This document shows positions 35,901 to 44,985 of a stretch of 49,473 bases of DNA, piece after piece. The first letter of the stretch is position 1, and each line of letters opens with the position of its first letter. The translations under genes were made by a program, and so were the position numbers. The notes under the pieces were generated by a model that was not told the origin of the DNA, did not search any database, and was given only the letters and a program-made list of their open reading frames with translations. Location: the NCBI GenBank assembly GCA_023554245.1, contig JAMJQL010000186.1, forward strand, positions 1 to 49,473, in the 5' to 3' direction. This DNA is from Gemmatimonadota bacterium. Lineage in GTDB: Bacteria > Gemmatimonadota > Gemmatimonadetes > Palauibacterales > Palauibacteraceae.

Positions 35901-37841
35901 CTACTTGTCCTCCGCCTCCTCGACGATTTCGTAGTCCGCCTCGACCACGTCTTCGTCCCCCGCACCGCCCGCCGTCTCGTCGTCAGCCTCCCCGGCCTCG
36001 AATCCAGCTTCGCCGGGCGCTCCCTGCTCGCCCATTCCAGCCTTGGCGTAGATCTGCTGCGCCGCGGCCTGAACGGTCTGCTGAATTTCCTCGGTCGCGG
36101 ACTGGATCTCGGACTGGTCATCCTGCTTCAGGGCCTGCCGCCCGCGCTCCAGCGTCGACTCGATCTTCTGCTTCGAATCATCGTCGAGCGATTCCTTCCA
36201 CTCCTCGATGTTCTTCTCGGTCTGGTAGATCAGGGAATCGAGCCGGTTCCGGGCCTCGGCCTTCTCCCGCCGATCTTTGTCCTCCGACGCATGTGCATCG
36301 GCATCCTTGACCATTCTCTCGATCTCGGAGTCGGAGAGACCGGAAGAGGCCTCGATCCGGATCTTCTGCTCCTTACCTGTCGCCCGGTCCTTGGCGCTGA
36401 CGTGCAGAATGCCGTTCGCATCGATATCGAACGTGACCTCGATCTGCGGCACGCCTCGAGGCGCCGGTGGAATCCCCGTCAACTGGAAGCGGCCGATCGT
36501 CTTGTTGTCCGCGGCCATCGGGCGTTCGCCCTGCAGGACGTGGATATCCACCGTCGGCTGGCTGTCCTCGGCCGTTGAGAACACCTCGCTCTTCTTGGTC
36601 GGGATCGTCGTGTTCCTGGTGATCAGCGCCGTCATCACGCCACCGAGGGTCTCGATCCCGAGCGACAGCGGGGTCACATCCAGCAGAAGAACGTCCTTGA
36701 CGTCCCCGGCGAGCACTCCGCCCTGGATCGCGGCGCCGATGCCGACGACCTCGTCCGGGTTCACTCCCTTGTGAGGCTCCTTGCCGAAGAACTCGCGCAC
36801 GGTCTCCTGAATCTTGGGGATTCGCGTAGACCCGCCGACCAGGATCACCTCATCGATTTCGTCGGGCTTGAGCCCGGCGTCGTCGAGCGCCTTCTTCATC
36901 GGATCCTTGGTCCGCTCGATCAGGTCATCCACCAGCTGCTCGAACTTCGAGCGGGTCAGCGTCATGTGCAGATGCTTGGGACCGCTCTGGTCCGCCGTGA
37001 TGAACGGCAGGTTGATGTCGGTCTGAGTGGTCGTGGAAAGCTCCATCTTGGCCTTTTCCGCGGCCTCCTTCAGACGCTGCAGGGCCATCGGGTCCTTTGA
37101 GAGATCGATACCCTGGTCCTTCTTGAATTCCTCGACCATCCAGTCGATCACGCGCTGATCGAAATCGTCTCCGCCCAGGTGCGTGTCGCCGTTCGTGGCC
37201 TTCACTTCGAAGACGCCGTCGCCCAGCTCGAGAATCGAAATGTCGTAGGTGCCGCCGCCCAGATCGAACACCGCGATCTTCTCGTCGCTCTTCTTGTCCA
37301 GCCCGTACGCGAGGGCGGCCGCCGTCGGCTCGTTGATGATCCGGAGCACTTCGAGGCCCGCGACCTTGCCAGCGTCCTTGGTGGCCTGCCGCTGGGCATC
37401 GTTGAAGTAGGCAGGAACCGTAATCACGGCCTGGCTGACCTCCGAGCCCAGGTAGTCTTCAGCTGTCTGCCTCATCTTCTGGAGGACCATCGCCGAGATT
37501 TCCGGCGGCGTGAACGTCTTGTCTACCGCGGGGATCTTGACCTGAACCCTGTCCTGCCCGTCGCACTCGATCTCGTAGGGGACCAGCTGTCTCTCGTGCT
37601 CGACCTCCGAGCACTTGCGACCCATGAAACGTTTGATCGATGAGACCGTGTTTACGGGATTCGTTACCGCCTGTCGCTTGGCCACCTGCCCGACCAGGCG
37701 CTCTCCGTCCTTCGTGAACGCGACCACGGAAGGAGTAGTTCGAGCTCCCTCCGCGTTCGGGATCACGACCGGATCGCCACCCTCCATCACGGACACCACG
37801 GAATTGGTCGTTCCGAGGTCGATTCCGATGACTTTGCTCAT
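35901..37841 (-). CDS. dnaK: Hsp70 chaperone DnaK
   Basis: A 646-residue chaperone. The nucleotide-binding domain has [21 protein letters not shown] and [11 protein letters not shown]. The interdomain linker [13 protein letters not shown] leads to the substrate-binding domain and lid, ending in an acidic tail with [15 protein letters not shown] close to the EEVD-like bacterial consensus. It stands alone here, without grpE or dnaJ. The start is preceded by AAAGGGA. A strong hairpin sits in its leader, and an inverted repeat lies further upstream in the gap shared with the divergent rhomboid gene. Confidence 0.97.
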   Translation of the reverse strand: MSKVIGIDLGTTNSVVSVMEGGDPVVIPNAEGARTTPSVVAFTKDGERLVGQVAKRQAVTNPVNTVSSIKRFMGRKCSEVEHERQLVPYEIECDGQDRVQVKIPAVDKTFTPPEISAMVLQKMRQTAEDYLGSEVSQAVITVPAYFNDAQRQATKDAGKVAGLEVLRIINEPTAAALAYGLDKKSDEKIAVFDLGGGTYDISILELGDGVFEVKATNGDTHLGGDDFDQRVIDWMVEEFKKDQGIDLSKDPMALQRLKEAAEKAKMELSTTTQTDINLPFITADQSGPKHLHMTLTRSKFEQLVDDLIERTKDPMKKALDDAGLKPDEIDEVILVGGSTRIPKIQETVREFFGKEPHKGVNPDEVVGIGAAIQGGVLAGDVKDVLLLDVTPLSLGIETLGGVMTALITRNTTIPTKKSEVFSTAEDSQPTVDIHVLQGERPMAADNKTIGRFQLTGIPPAPRGVPQIEVTFDIDANGILHVSAKDRATGKEQKIRIEASSGLSDSEIERMVKDADAHASEDKDRREKAEARNRLDSLIYQTEKNIEEWKESLDDDSKQKIESTLERGRQALKQDDQSEIQSATEEIQQTVQAAAQQIYAKAGMGEQGAPGEAGFEAGEADDETAGGAGDEDVVEADYEIVEEAEDK

Positions 37842-37861
37842 AGAGTTGTTTCCCTTTCTCG

Positions 37862-37899
37862 CTCCCGCCCGGAGGCCGCGCCGCGCCGGCGGGCGGGAG
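37862..37899 (-). promoter_or_regulatory. Perfect 10-bp hairpin in the dnaK leader
   Basis: CTCCCGCCCG (37862-37871) pairs with CGGGCGGGAG (37890-37899) around an 18-nt GC-rich loop. In the dnaK transcript it ends about 20 nt before the AUG, immediately 5' of the ribosome binding site. It could affect translation or mRNA stability. No CIRCE (TTAGCACTC-N9-GAGTGCTAA) is present. Confidence 0.5.
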
Positions 37900-37973
37900 A
37901 CCGGGTCGTTCGTGGTTTCGCTCGAGGTGTGGGAAGTGCAAGCGATGTGCCGTTCAGAGCCGGCGAAATTGGT

Positions 37974-37991
37974 CAGAATTCCGCTATTCTG
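37974..37991. promoter_or_regulatory. Inverted repeat in the dnaK-rhomboid divergent region
   Basis: CAGAAT-TCCGCT-ATTCTG is a perfect 6-bp inverted repeat in the 257-bp gap, about 135 bp from dnaK and 108 bp from the rhomboid start. It is an AT-rich island in GC-rich DNA and a possible operator. I see no match to a known heat-shock operator. Confidence 0.35.
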
Positions 37992-38062
37992 GCACCCCGC
38001 GGTTCGTTTTCGTGTCAGAAAGGCAGGGAAGGCGCGACAGTGTCGTTCAGAAGGAGCCCGTA

Positions 38063-38091
38063 TTGCGTCTCCCGTAGGCCTCGTCTACCCT
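38063..38091 (+). promoter_or_regulatory. Candidate promoter of the rhomboid-CNT-PNP operon
   Basis: TTGCGT (38063-38068) and TACCCT (38086-38091) have a 17-bp spacer. The predicted start of transcription falls at about 38098, beside the ATG at 38099. The -10 is weak. Confidence 0.4.
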
Positions 38092-38098
38092 TCCGGGC

Positions 38099-38863
38099 AT
38101 GTTTCCACTGCGCGATGACAACCCGACCGAGCTGTTTCCCTTCGTCACGATTCTGATCATCGCGGCGAACATCCTCGTCTGGTTACTCGTTCAGGGAGCA
38201 GGCGTTGCCGAGCCGTTCCTGAATTCGCTCTGCGCGTACGGGGCTATTCCTGCCGAGATCACTGGAGCCATTGGATCTGGTGAGACGGTTTCGCTCGGTG
38301 AAGCCAGCTGCACGATCGGGGGGCATACCTGGTCCACCGTGTTCACGTCGATGTTCATGCACGGCGGCTGGATGCACCTTCTGGGAAACATGTGGTTTCT
38401 CTGGGTCTTCGGTAACAATATCGAGGACTCGATGGGTCACCTGCGCTACGTGATCTTCTACGTGCTGTGCGGCGTCCTGGCGGCATTGGCCCACATCTTC
38501 ATAGACCCGTCGAGCGCGATCCCCACCGTGGGAGCGTCCGGAGCGATCAGCGGGATCATGGGTGGTTACATCGTCCTCTATCCGAAGGTGCGAGTCCACA
38601 CGCTGATCTTTCTCGTCGTCTACGTCCGCGTGATCCCGATGACGGCCCTGGCAGTGCTCGGACTCTGGTTTGGCCTCCAGCTGTTCTCCGGCCTGGCGGC
38701 GGGCACGGGATCCGGTGGCGGAGTGGCGTTCTGGGCCCACGTGGGCGGTTTCGTAGCCGGTGTCGTCCTGATCAAACTGTTCGCGCGAAGAAAGCTGGTC
38801 GAAGCGAAGCACGCCGGAATCGTGCTTACCAGGGAACAGATCGGGCGCTTCGGCTCGTGGTGA
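38099..38863 (+). CDS. Rhomboid-family intramembrane serine protease
   Basis: A 254-residue polytopic protein with about six membrane segments. It has the rhomboid signatures: an extramembrane loop with FMHGGWMHLLGNMWFLWVFG, the nucleophile S147 in GASGAISG and the catalytic H214 in AHVGGFVAG. An in-frame TAG at 38075 limits the start to ATG 38099. No ribosome binding site precedes it, so it may be translated from a leaderless mRNA. It is coupled by a GTGA overlap to the next gene. Substrates are unknown. Confidence 0.9.
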   Translation: MFPLRDDNPTELFPFVTILIIAANILVWLLVQGAGVAEPFLNSLCAYGAIPAEITGAIGSGETVSLGEASCTIGGHTWSTVFTSMFMHGGWMHLLGNMWFLWVFGNNIEDSMGHLRYVIFYVLCGVLAALAHIFIDPSSAIPTVGASGAISGIMGGYIVLYPKVRVHTLIFLVVYVRVIPMTALAVLGLWFGLQLFSGLAAGTGSGGGVAFWAHVGGFVAGVVLIKLFARRKLVEAKHAGIVLTREQIGRFGSW

Positions 38864-40362
38864 ATTCGGTGCGCCGGGGCCGACGGCGCGACCTCCTCTG
38901 CATGGCTGTTGCTGCTGCCCTTCTGTTCCCGGGAGCGGAGCTCAGAGGCGACCCGGAGGTGCCGCCGGAGGTCGTCAGGTCGGAGCAGGCGGGCTTTGCC
39001 GTCTCGGACGAGGCGATCGACCGGGCACCAGTGCAGCAGGCGGACGCCGAGCCTTCCGGGCTCATCGACGTCGATGAGATCGCGGAGCCGCTACCCGTTC
39101 GCGCCGCGCGAGGAGCTCTCGCGCTGGTCGTTCTGCTATCCGCCCTCTGGTTCTTCTCGGCGCAACGCTCGGCGATCCGGTGGTCCCTCGTCGCAAAGGG
39201 CCTGGGACTCCAGCTGGTGTTCGCCCTTCTCGTCCTGAACACGGACTGGGGCCGTGCGTTCTTTCGCGTGGTGAACGACGTCTTCGTCGCCCTGATCGGC
39301 TACACGAACGCAGGCGCCTCCTTCGTTTTCGGGAATCTGGTTCAGCCGGTGGTTCCGCTGGAGGATGGAGCGACCGTCCCACTGTTCGCGAATTTCGCCT
39401 TCAGCGTGCTGCCGACGATCATTTTCTTCTCCGCTCTGATGACGATTCTCTATTACGTCGGTGTAATGCAGCGGATCGTGAGCGGTGTAGCGTGGCTGAT
39501 GCAGAGGACGCTGGGCACGAGCGGTGCAGAGACCACCTCCGCCGCCGGGAACATCTTCGTCGGACAGACGGAGGCCCCGCTGCTGGTGAAGCCGTTCGTC
39601 GAAGAGATGACGATGTCGGAACTGAACACCGTAATGACTGGCGGATTCGCGACCGTTGCCGGCGGCGTAATGGCGGCCTACGTGGCCATGCTGTCGGGGA
39701 GCTTTCCCACGATCGCGGGTCACCTGCTCGCGGCGAGCATCATGGCTGCTCCCGCCGGGATCGTGGTCAGCAAGATGCTCGTGCCCGAAACCGGTAAGCC
39801 CGTCACGGCAGACGGCATGGAGACGGATCTGGAACTCGATTACTCCAACGTGATCGATGCGGCGGCTGGTGGAGCCAGTGACGGGATGCGGCTCGCGCTC
39901 AACGTCGGAGCGATGCTGATCGCCTTTCTCGCGCTCATTGCCCTCGGCAATGGAATCCTCGGCTGGACGCTCGGTCTGGTGGGCGTCGAGGGCGTAACGC
40001 TGGAGATGATCCTCGGGTATCTGTTCGCGCCCGTCGCGTGGCTGATCGGCGTGCCGATGAAGGACGCCGCCGAGATCGGGAGTCTGTTCGGCGTGAAGAT
40101 GGTCGCCAATGAATTCGTGGCTTTTCAGATGCTGGCCGACGGGCTTTCCGCCGGCTCCGACCTCTCACCCAAGTCCGCCATCATCGCCACCTACGCCTTG
40201 ACCGGATTCGCGAATTTCTCTTCGATCGCCATACAGATCGGTGGTATCGGAGGTATCGCGCCTTCCCGGAGGCAGGATCTCTCGACCCTCGGTCTGCGGG
40301 CGATGCTCGGTGGCACGGTGGCGACATGGATGACGGCTACCCTGGCGGGAGTTCTGGCTTGA
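38860..40362 (+). CDS. Concentrative nucleoside transporter (CNT/NupC family)
   Basis: A 500-residue transporter importing nucleosides with H+ or Na+. The family core includes GQTEAPLLVKPF (substrate site), MTGGFATVAGGVMAAYV, LLAASIMAAPAG, GVPMKDAAEIGSLFGVKMVANEFVAF and ALTGFANFSSIAIQIGGIGG. A predicted signal peptide (about 12-32) and about 55 acidic residues precede the first core membrane helix (about 85), unlike E. coli NupC. The start is the GTG 38860 overlapping the rhomboid stop; GTG 38869 and ATG 38902 are possible. It is followed by a purine nucleoside phosphorylase, a coherent salvage pair. Confidence 0.92.
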   Translation: MNSVRRGRRRDLLCMAVAAALLFPGAELRGDPEVPPEVVRSEQAGFAVSDEAIDRAPVQQADAEPSGLIDVDEIAEPLPVRAARGALALVVLLSALWFFSAQRSAIRWSLVAKGLGLQLVFALLVLNTDWGRAFFRVVNDVFVALIGYTNAGASFVFGNLVQPVVPLEDGATVPLFANFAFSVLPTIIFFSALMTILYYVGVMQRIVSGVAWLMQRTLGTSGAETTSAAGNIFVGQTEAPLLVKPFVEEMTMSELNTVMTGGFATVAGGVMAAYVAMLSGSFPTIAGHLLAASIMAAPAGIVVSKMLVPETGKPVTADGMETDLELDYSNVIDAAAGGASDGMRLALNVGAMLIAFLALIALGNGILGWTLGLVGVEGVTLEMILGYLFAPVAWLIGVPMKDAAEIGSLFGVKMVANEFVAFQMLADGLSAGSDLSPKSAIIATYALTGFANFSSIAIQIGGIGGIAPSRRQDLSTLGLRAMLGGTVATWMTATLAGVLA

Positions 40363-41219
40363 GCGCGCCCGCAGACCTCACCGAACGGGCAGGTCGCAGT
40401 GCGGCGGCGATCCGGACGCGCAGTCCGGGGGTCAGTCCACGAATCGGCCTCGTACTCGGTTCCGGACTCGGCGGCCTGACGGATTGCATCGAGGGGGCCC
40501 TGAGGATCCCGTACGAAGAGATCGATGGGTTTCCCGAGCCCGGCGTGGAGGGTCACGCGGGAGAGCTGGTCCTGGGTGAGCTGGGAGGCGTCCCCTGCGT
40601 CGTCATGCGCGGCCGGGCGCATCTCTACGAGGGCCATTCGGCACGGCTCGCCACCTTTCCCGTTCGGGTGCTCGCGGAACTCGGTATTCAGGCTCTGTTC
40701 CTGTCGAACGCCGCGGGTGCGATCAACCCGGATTTCGTGCCCGGCGACCTGATGATCATCCGGGACCATCTGAACCTGACGGGGACCAACCCTCTCGTCG
40801 GCCCCCCCGTTTCAGGCGAGCCACGGTTTCCGGACATGACGGCGGCCTGGGATGTGGAACTGCGCTCCATACTGCGCGAGGCATCGAATGAGACGGGGGT
40901 GCCTCTGCAGGAGGGAGTATATGCGGCCCTTCTCGGGCCGAGCTTCGAGACACCCGCAGAGATCCGAATGCTGGGCAAGCTCGGCGCAGACGCGGTGGGA
41001 ATGTCCACGGTGCCCGAACTGATCGTGGCGCGAGCTCGCGGAATCCGCTGCTTCGGCGTCAGTTGCCTGACGAATTACGCCGCGGGACTCGGAGATGCGG
41101 CGTTGGACCACGAGGAGGTCATCGCCACTACGCATCGGGTCGCGAAGAGCTTCCGGGACCTGCTCACGGCCGCCGTGACGGCCGCAGACAGGTGCCTTAC
41201 GGCAGCGCCCAGTGGTTGA
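40359..41219 (+). CDS. Purine nucleoside phosphorylase (trimeric PNP-I type)
   Basis: A 286-residue enzyme that cleaves purine nucleosides to base and (deoxy)ribose-1-phosphate. Motifs are GLVLGSGLGGL, RAHLYEGH, LSNAAGAIN, GPSFETPAEIRML, VGMSTVPE and the base-contact TNYAAG. The TTG start overlaps the transporter stop (TTGA), and GGCGGGAG lies upstream. Its 3' end overlaps the convergent thiD by 23 bp. A methylthioadenosine phosphorylase is less likely, given the NYAAG segment and neighbour. Confidence 0.92.
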   Translation: MSAPADLTERAGRSAAAIRTRSPGVSPRIGLVLGSGLGGLTDCIEGALRIPYEEIDGFPEPGVEGHAGELVLGELGGVPCVVMRGRAHLYEGHSARLATFPVRVLAELGIQALFLSNAAGAINPDFVPGDLMIIRDHLNLTGTNPLVGPPVSGEPRFPDMTAAWDVELRSILREASNETGVPLQEGVYAALLGPSFETPAEIRMLGKLGADAVGMSTVPELIVARARGIRCFGVSCLTNYAAGLGDAALDHEEVIATTHRVAKSFRDLLTAAVTAADRCLTAAPSG

Positions 41220-41997
41220 GGGGAGTGGCTCCGGATCCAAGACCCGGTGCGGTCTCGAGAGCACGCCGGGTATACCCGATTGCTCGATCCGTGGAAGCCT
41301 CCAGGCCATGCCCTGCGGCGAGACCGGCGGCAATCGCGGCCGAAAGCGTACAACCGGTTCCGTGTGCGTTTCCGGCAGGCAGTCGATCGACGCGCCACAC
41401 CGATTCCCCTGAAGGCGTGATGAGCAGGTCCACGACCTTCGCGCCGGGCAGGTGGCCGCCCTTGATCAGGACGGCCGGGGCCCCCAAGTCGAGAATTCGC
41501 TCGGCGGCCCGCCTCATTCCCGTTTCGTTCTCCACCGCCATCCCCGCGAGTAATTCGGTTTCCGGTATGTTGGGTGTCACGAGAGTGCAGAGCGGAATCA
41601 GCTCTGTGCGAAGTGCGGCAACGGCGGATTCGGCAAGCAGCCGGTCTCCGCTGGTCGCCACCATTACCGGATCCAGCACGTACTCGGGGATGGCTGCGTC
41701 GATGAGCGTTCGAGCTACCGCCTCGATGATCGGCGTGTCGGCTAGCATCCCCGACTTGCATGAGGAGGGCTGGAGGTCGTCGCATACCGCCCTGATCTGC
41801 CCCTCCACGATCTCGGGGGGGACGGCATGGACGGCCCGGACGCCCAGGGTATTCTGGGCGGTGATCGCTGTCAGGGCTGAGGTCCCGAAGACTCCAAACG
41901 CATGGAAGGTCTTGAGATCGGCCTGGATGCCGGCACCGCCGCCGGAATCGCTGCCGGCAATGGTCAGGGCTACGGGCGGCCGGATCGCTGCGTTCAT
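41197..41997 (-). CDS. thiD: Hydroxymethylpyrimidine (phosphate) kinase ThiD
   Basis: A 266-residue ribokinase-fold enzyme of thiamine synthesis that phosphorylates HMP and HMP-P. It has ALTIAGSDSGGGAGIQADLKTF at the N-terminus, LVTPNIPE, VLIKGGH and the anion-hole NAHGTGCTLSAAIAA. The start at ATG 41997 has AAGGAG at ideal spacing. It diverges from the SpoU gene and overlaps PNP tail to tail. No TPP riboswitch fits in the 90-bp gap upstream. Confidence 0.94.
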   Translation of the reverse strand: MNAAIRPPVALTIAGSDSGGGAGIQADLKTFHAFGVFGTSALTAITAQNTLGVRAVHAVPPEIVEGQIRAVCDDLQPSSCKSGMLADTPIIEAVARTLIDAAIPEYVLDPVMVATSGDRLLAESAVAALRTELIPLCTLVTPNIPETELLAGMAVENETGMRRAAERILDLGAPAVLIKGGHLPGAKVVDLLITPSGESVWRVDRLPAGNAHGTGCTLSAAIAAGLAAGHGLEASTDRAIGYTRRALETAPGLGSGATPLNHWALP

Positions 41998-42087
41998 GTC
42001 ATCACTCCTTGCGCGTTCCTGCGCGCCGACCTCAGTCCGATCGGCGGCGGGTGCATGCCAGATCGATCGGCCGGAGTCTGGTTCCCG

Positions 42088-42867
42088 ATGATCAGTCGTA
42101 CGCTGCACAAGCGGCTGGCTGCGCTCTCCCGGCGCAAGGAGAGGGTGAGAGCGGGCCTGTTTCTGGCGGAGGGTTGGAGGGTCGTCGGCGAGCTGGTGGA
42201 TGCGGACGTGGAGGTGAAGCACTGCCTTTACACCGACCCGGCTGGATCCGAGCCTGCGGTGCGGGAGATTCTCGATCGGCTCGAGGACCGGCAGGTGCCG
42301 TGCGAACGGGTGTCTGCGCGGGACCTGGCCGAGGTTTCGGACACGGTCACGCCGCAGGGTATCCTCGCAGTCGCGGTCATTCCGCGTGTTGACCCGGAGG
42401 TGGTCGGTTCGCGGTTGCTCATGGTGGACGGTGTGCAGGATCCCGGAAACCTGGGTACCCTGATTCGAACGGCCGAGGCGCTGGGCGCCGGGGGAGTGAT
42501 CGTGTTGCCCGGAACCGTGGACCCCTGGTCGCCCAAGGTCGTGCGGGCGGCGGCAGGTGCGAGCTTCAGGGTTCCGCTCGTGGAGATGGACTCCGGCGAG
42601 GCGATCCACTTCGTCGGCGGCCGGGGAATCCCGATATGGGCAAGCGCAGCGGACGGAGTCGCCCTGCAGAGAGGTGACCCGTGTCCCGATCGGGTAGCGC
42701 TCGCGGTGGGGAACGAGGGAGCGGGCGTCTCCCGGGAGATCAGGGACGCGGCAGAGAGAATCGTGGCGATCGAACAGGCCGGCGGTGCGGAGTCACTCAA
42801 CGTGGCGATAGCGGCAGCCATACTGCTGGATCGAATTCTCGGAGGTGCGGGTGCAGGGAGCGACTGA
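42088..42867 (+). CDS. SpoU/TrmH-family RNA 2'-O-methyltransferase
   Basis: A 259-residue SPOUT methyltransferase acting on rRNA or tRNA ribose. The N-terminal substrate-binding domain begins MISRTLHKRLAALSRRKERVRAGLFLAEG. The SPOUT motifs are VDGVQDPGNLGTLIRTAEALG (motif 1), LAVGNEGAGVSREI (motif 2) and SLNVAIAAAILL (motif 3, knot). ATG 42088 fits the family N-terminus; ATG 42055 is the alternative. It overlaps pilD. The target nucleotide cannot be read from the sequence. Confidence 0.9.
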   Translation: MISRTLHKRLAALSRRKERVRAGLFLAEGWRVVGELVDADVEVKHCLYTDPAGSEPAVREILDRLEDRQVPCERVSARDLAEVSDTVTPQGILAVAVIPRVDPEVVGSRLLMVDGVQDPGNLGTLIRTAEALGAGGVIVLPGTVDPWSPKVVRAAAGASFRVPLVEMDSGEAIHFVGGRGIPIWASAADGVALQRGDPCPDRVALAVGNEGAGVSREIRDAAERIVAIEQAGGAESLNVAIAAAILLDRILGGAGAGSD

Positions 42868-43621
42868 GGTGTTGTTCCTGCTCTATGCGGGAGTACTGGG
42901 ACTGGCCGTCGGGTCCTTTCTGAACGTCTGCATCGGCCGGCTTCCAAAGGGAGAGAGCCTGATCCGGCCCCGCTCGCGCTGTCCGCGCTGTGGAGAGCCG
43001 ATTGCCTGGTACGACAACGTTCCGGTTGTCAGCTGGCTGGCCCTGCGAGGGAGATGTCGAGCCTGCCGCGAGCCGATTTCCTGGGCCTACCCGGCCCTCG
43101 AGCTCTCGACGGCGGCGATATGGGTGGGACTCGCCGCCCTGTATGGACCGACGTGGCACGCGCTGCAGGGTGCCATCCTGTTCAGTCTGCTGCTGGCCAT
43201 CGCTCTGATCGACGCCCGGCACTACCTGATTCCCGACGCCCTGAGCCTGGGTGGACTGGGAGCAGGGATGGCCCTTTCCCTGCTGCCGGGGAGTCCTGCT
43301 CCGACGTTCGCACTGTTCGGCGCGGCGCTAGGTTTCGGAGTTCTGTTCGCCGTAGGCGTCCTTGGCGAATGGGCATTCCGGAAGCCCGCCATGGGGGGCG
43401 GCGACATGAAGATGATGGCCATGGTCGGGGCATTTCTCGGGCCAGCCGGGGCGATGCTGACGATCTTCATCGGGGCCCTCGCAGGAACGCTGATCTTCGG
43501 TCCGATAAGTCTGAAGACGAAGAAGGAGGTTCCGTTCGGTGTCTTCCTGGCGCTCGGGGCCGCAATCACGTTTCTGTTCGCCGACACCCTCGTCGAAGAG
43601 TATAGATCGATGTTCCTCTAG
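42851..43621 (+). CDS. pilD: Prepilin peptidase / N-methyltransferase PilD
   Basis: A 256-residue polytopic aspartic peptidase. An N-terminal membrane helix with GSFLNVCIGRLP leads to the cytoplasmic methyltransferase domain with two CxxC pairs (CPRCGEPI and CRACREPI). The catalytic aspartates lie in ALIDARHYLIPD and GGGDMKMMAM. It would process PilA and the two pseudopilins encoded at 11338-12254. GTG 42851 is chosen for GGAGG (42841-42845); GTG 42845 is possible. It sits away from the pilus operon and 5 bp from a convergent gene. Confidence 0.94.
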   Translation: MQGATEVLFLLYAGVLGLAVGSFLNVCIGRLPKGESLIRPRSRCPRCGEPIAWYDNVPVVSWLALRGRCRACREPISWAYPALELSTAAIWVGLAALYGPTWHALQGAILFSLLLAIALIDARHYLIPDALSLGGLGAGMALSLLPGSPAPTFALFGAALGFGVLFAVGVLGEWAFRKPAMGGGDMKMMAMVGAFLGPAGAMLTIFIGALAGTLIFGPISLKTKKEVPFGVFLALGAAITFLFADTLVEEYRSMFL

Positions 43622-43626
43622 TTCCC

Positions 43627-44967
43627 TCAGTCCTTGCGGGGGAATTCCCTTTCCTCGTTCGCCTCCCGTCCGGTCGCTGTTGAATCTCCCGAGCGGCCAG
43701 CTGTCGCGCTCTCCTCACCCTGCCCCGCTTCGTGGTCCGGAAAACTGCGAATTCTCGCCCGCTGCACCTGCGTTTCACTCGCCTCGAGCACCTCTATCGT
43801 CACCCCGTCCAGCTCCAGCGCCTCTCCTGCTTCGGGCACTCTGCCGAAGCGGTCGAGCAGCACACCGTTGATCGTGCGGTGCTCCAGAACCGGAAACCGG
43901 GTTCCCAGCAGCTGATTGATCTCCTTGATATCGATGCCGGCATCGACGACGATTTCGTTACGATCGACACGGACCACCGAATCCTCGGGGAGGTCCCGCT
44001 CATCCACGATCTCTCCGACGAGCTCTTCCAGGATGTCTTCCAGCGTGACGACACCGTCGGTGCCTCCGTGCTCGTCCACGACGACTCCCATGTGAATTCG
44101 GCGCGAACGGAAATTCCCGAGCAGCTGCACCAGGGAGACGGAATGCGGCACGAACAGAGGCTGGCGGCCCAGGGAACCCAGAGGGAGACTACCTTTCCCC
44201 GCCTTCAAGGCTTCGTAGGCGTCCCGCACGTAGAGCACGCCGACGATCTCGTCCATGCTGTCGCCGTGCAACGGAATGCGGCTGAACGGCACAGTGTCCA
44301 GTTCGTCGGCGATGTCGCTCAGCTTCCTGTCTGCTGGCCACGCGAATATCTCGGTCCGCGGCGTCATTACCTCCCAGGCGCGCGTATTGTCGAGGGCGAA
44401 GGCTCGCTCGATCAGCTCACGCTCGTGTTCCTCTATCGCACCCGTCTGGTGGCCGAGCTGTGTCAGGGCCCGAATCTCCGATTCGGTAACGCTGGGAATC
44501 GTGCGGCTACGGGGGAGAACGAGTCGGCTGATGGCCTCGAACGGAAGGACGATCGGGAGAGCCAGCCGGGTAAGCCAGAGGAAGAGCGGCGCGGTGAGGA
44601 GGGAGAGTCTGAGCGCATGCGCCGCCGCGTACGTCTTCGGGATGATCTCGCCGAAGAAGAGCACGAGGAGCGTCATCCCTCCGGTGGCGATCCCGACACC
44701 CGCCGAGCCGAACGCCTCTGTTGCCGCGTAGGTGGCGACCGAAGCCGCTCCAATATTGACGACGTTGTTGCCGATGAGAAGCGTGACCAGCAGCCGCTCG
44801 GGATTCGACTTGAGTCGATAGAGCGCTTTCGCGCCCTTCACGCCTTCTTCGGCCAGCGCCCGTGCCCGCGTCAGAGGCACCGAAAACAGAGCGATCTCCG
44901 ATCCAGAGAAGAAACCCGAGAGCAGTACGAGGCCGCCAAGCGACAACAGGACGGTGAGGGTGTTCAT
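43627..44967 (-). CDS. CNNM/CBS-domain transporter-associated membrane protein (HlyC/CorC family)
   Basis: A 446-residue protein. The N-terminal CNNM (DUF21) domain has four membrane segments, beginning LVLLSGFFSGSEIALFSV. A CBS pair (about 200-330, with VMTPRTEIFAWP and GVVVDEHGGTDGVVTLEDILEELVGEI) follows. The CorC_HlyC domain (about 345-415) precedes an acidic Ser/Gly-rich tail. Members are linked to Mg2+ or Co2+ handling and membrane homeostasis. It is the second gene after moxR, 18 bp downstream. Confidence 0.9.
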   Translation of the reverse strand: MNTLTVLLSLGGLVLLSGFFSGSEIALFSVPLTRARALAEEGVKGAKALYRLKSNPERLLVTLLIGNNVVNIGAASVATYAATEAFGSAGVGIATGGMTLLVLFFGEIIPKTYAAAHALRLSLLTAPLFLWLTRLALPIVLPFEAISRLVLPRSRTIPSVTESEIRALTQLGHQTGAIEEHERELIERAFALDNTRAWEVMTPRTEIFAWPADRKLSDIADELDTVPFSRIPLHGDSMDEIVGVLYVRDAYEALKAGKGSLPLGSLGRQPLFVPHSVSLVQLLGNFRSRRIHMGVVVDEHGGTDGVVTLEDILEELVGEIVDERDLPEDSVVRVDRNEIVVDAGIDIKEINQLLGTRFPVLEHRTINGVLLDRFGRVPEAGEALELDGVTIEVLEASETQVQRARIRSFPDHEAGQGEESATAGRSGDSTATGREANEEREFPRKD

Positions 44968-44985
44968 CGTTCTGGGTGCGCCGGA

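Noticed and set aside
37842-38098. CIRCE or HAIR heat-shock operator before dnaK
   Set aside because: Neither consensus is present in the gap.
38467-38859. Upstream extension of the nucleoside transporter frame into the rhomboid gene
   Set aside because: The segment overlaps conserved rhomboid coding sequence in another phase. The GTGA junction at 38860 is the natural start.
41998-42087. TPP riboswitch upstream of thiD
   Set aside because: The space is under 90 bp and the THI-box sequence is not seen.
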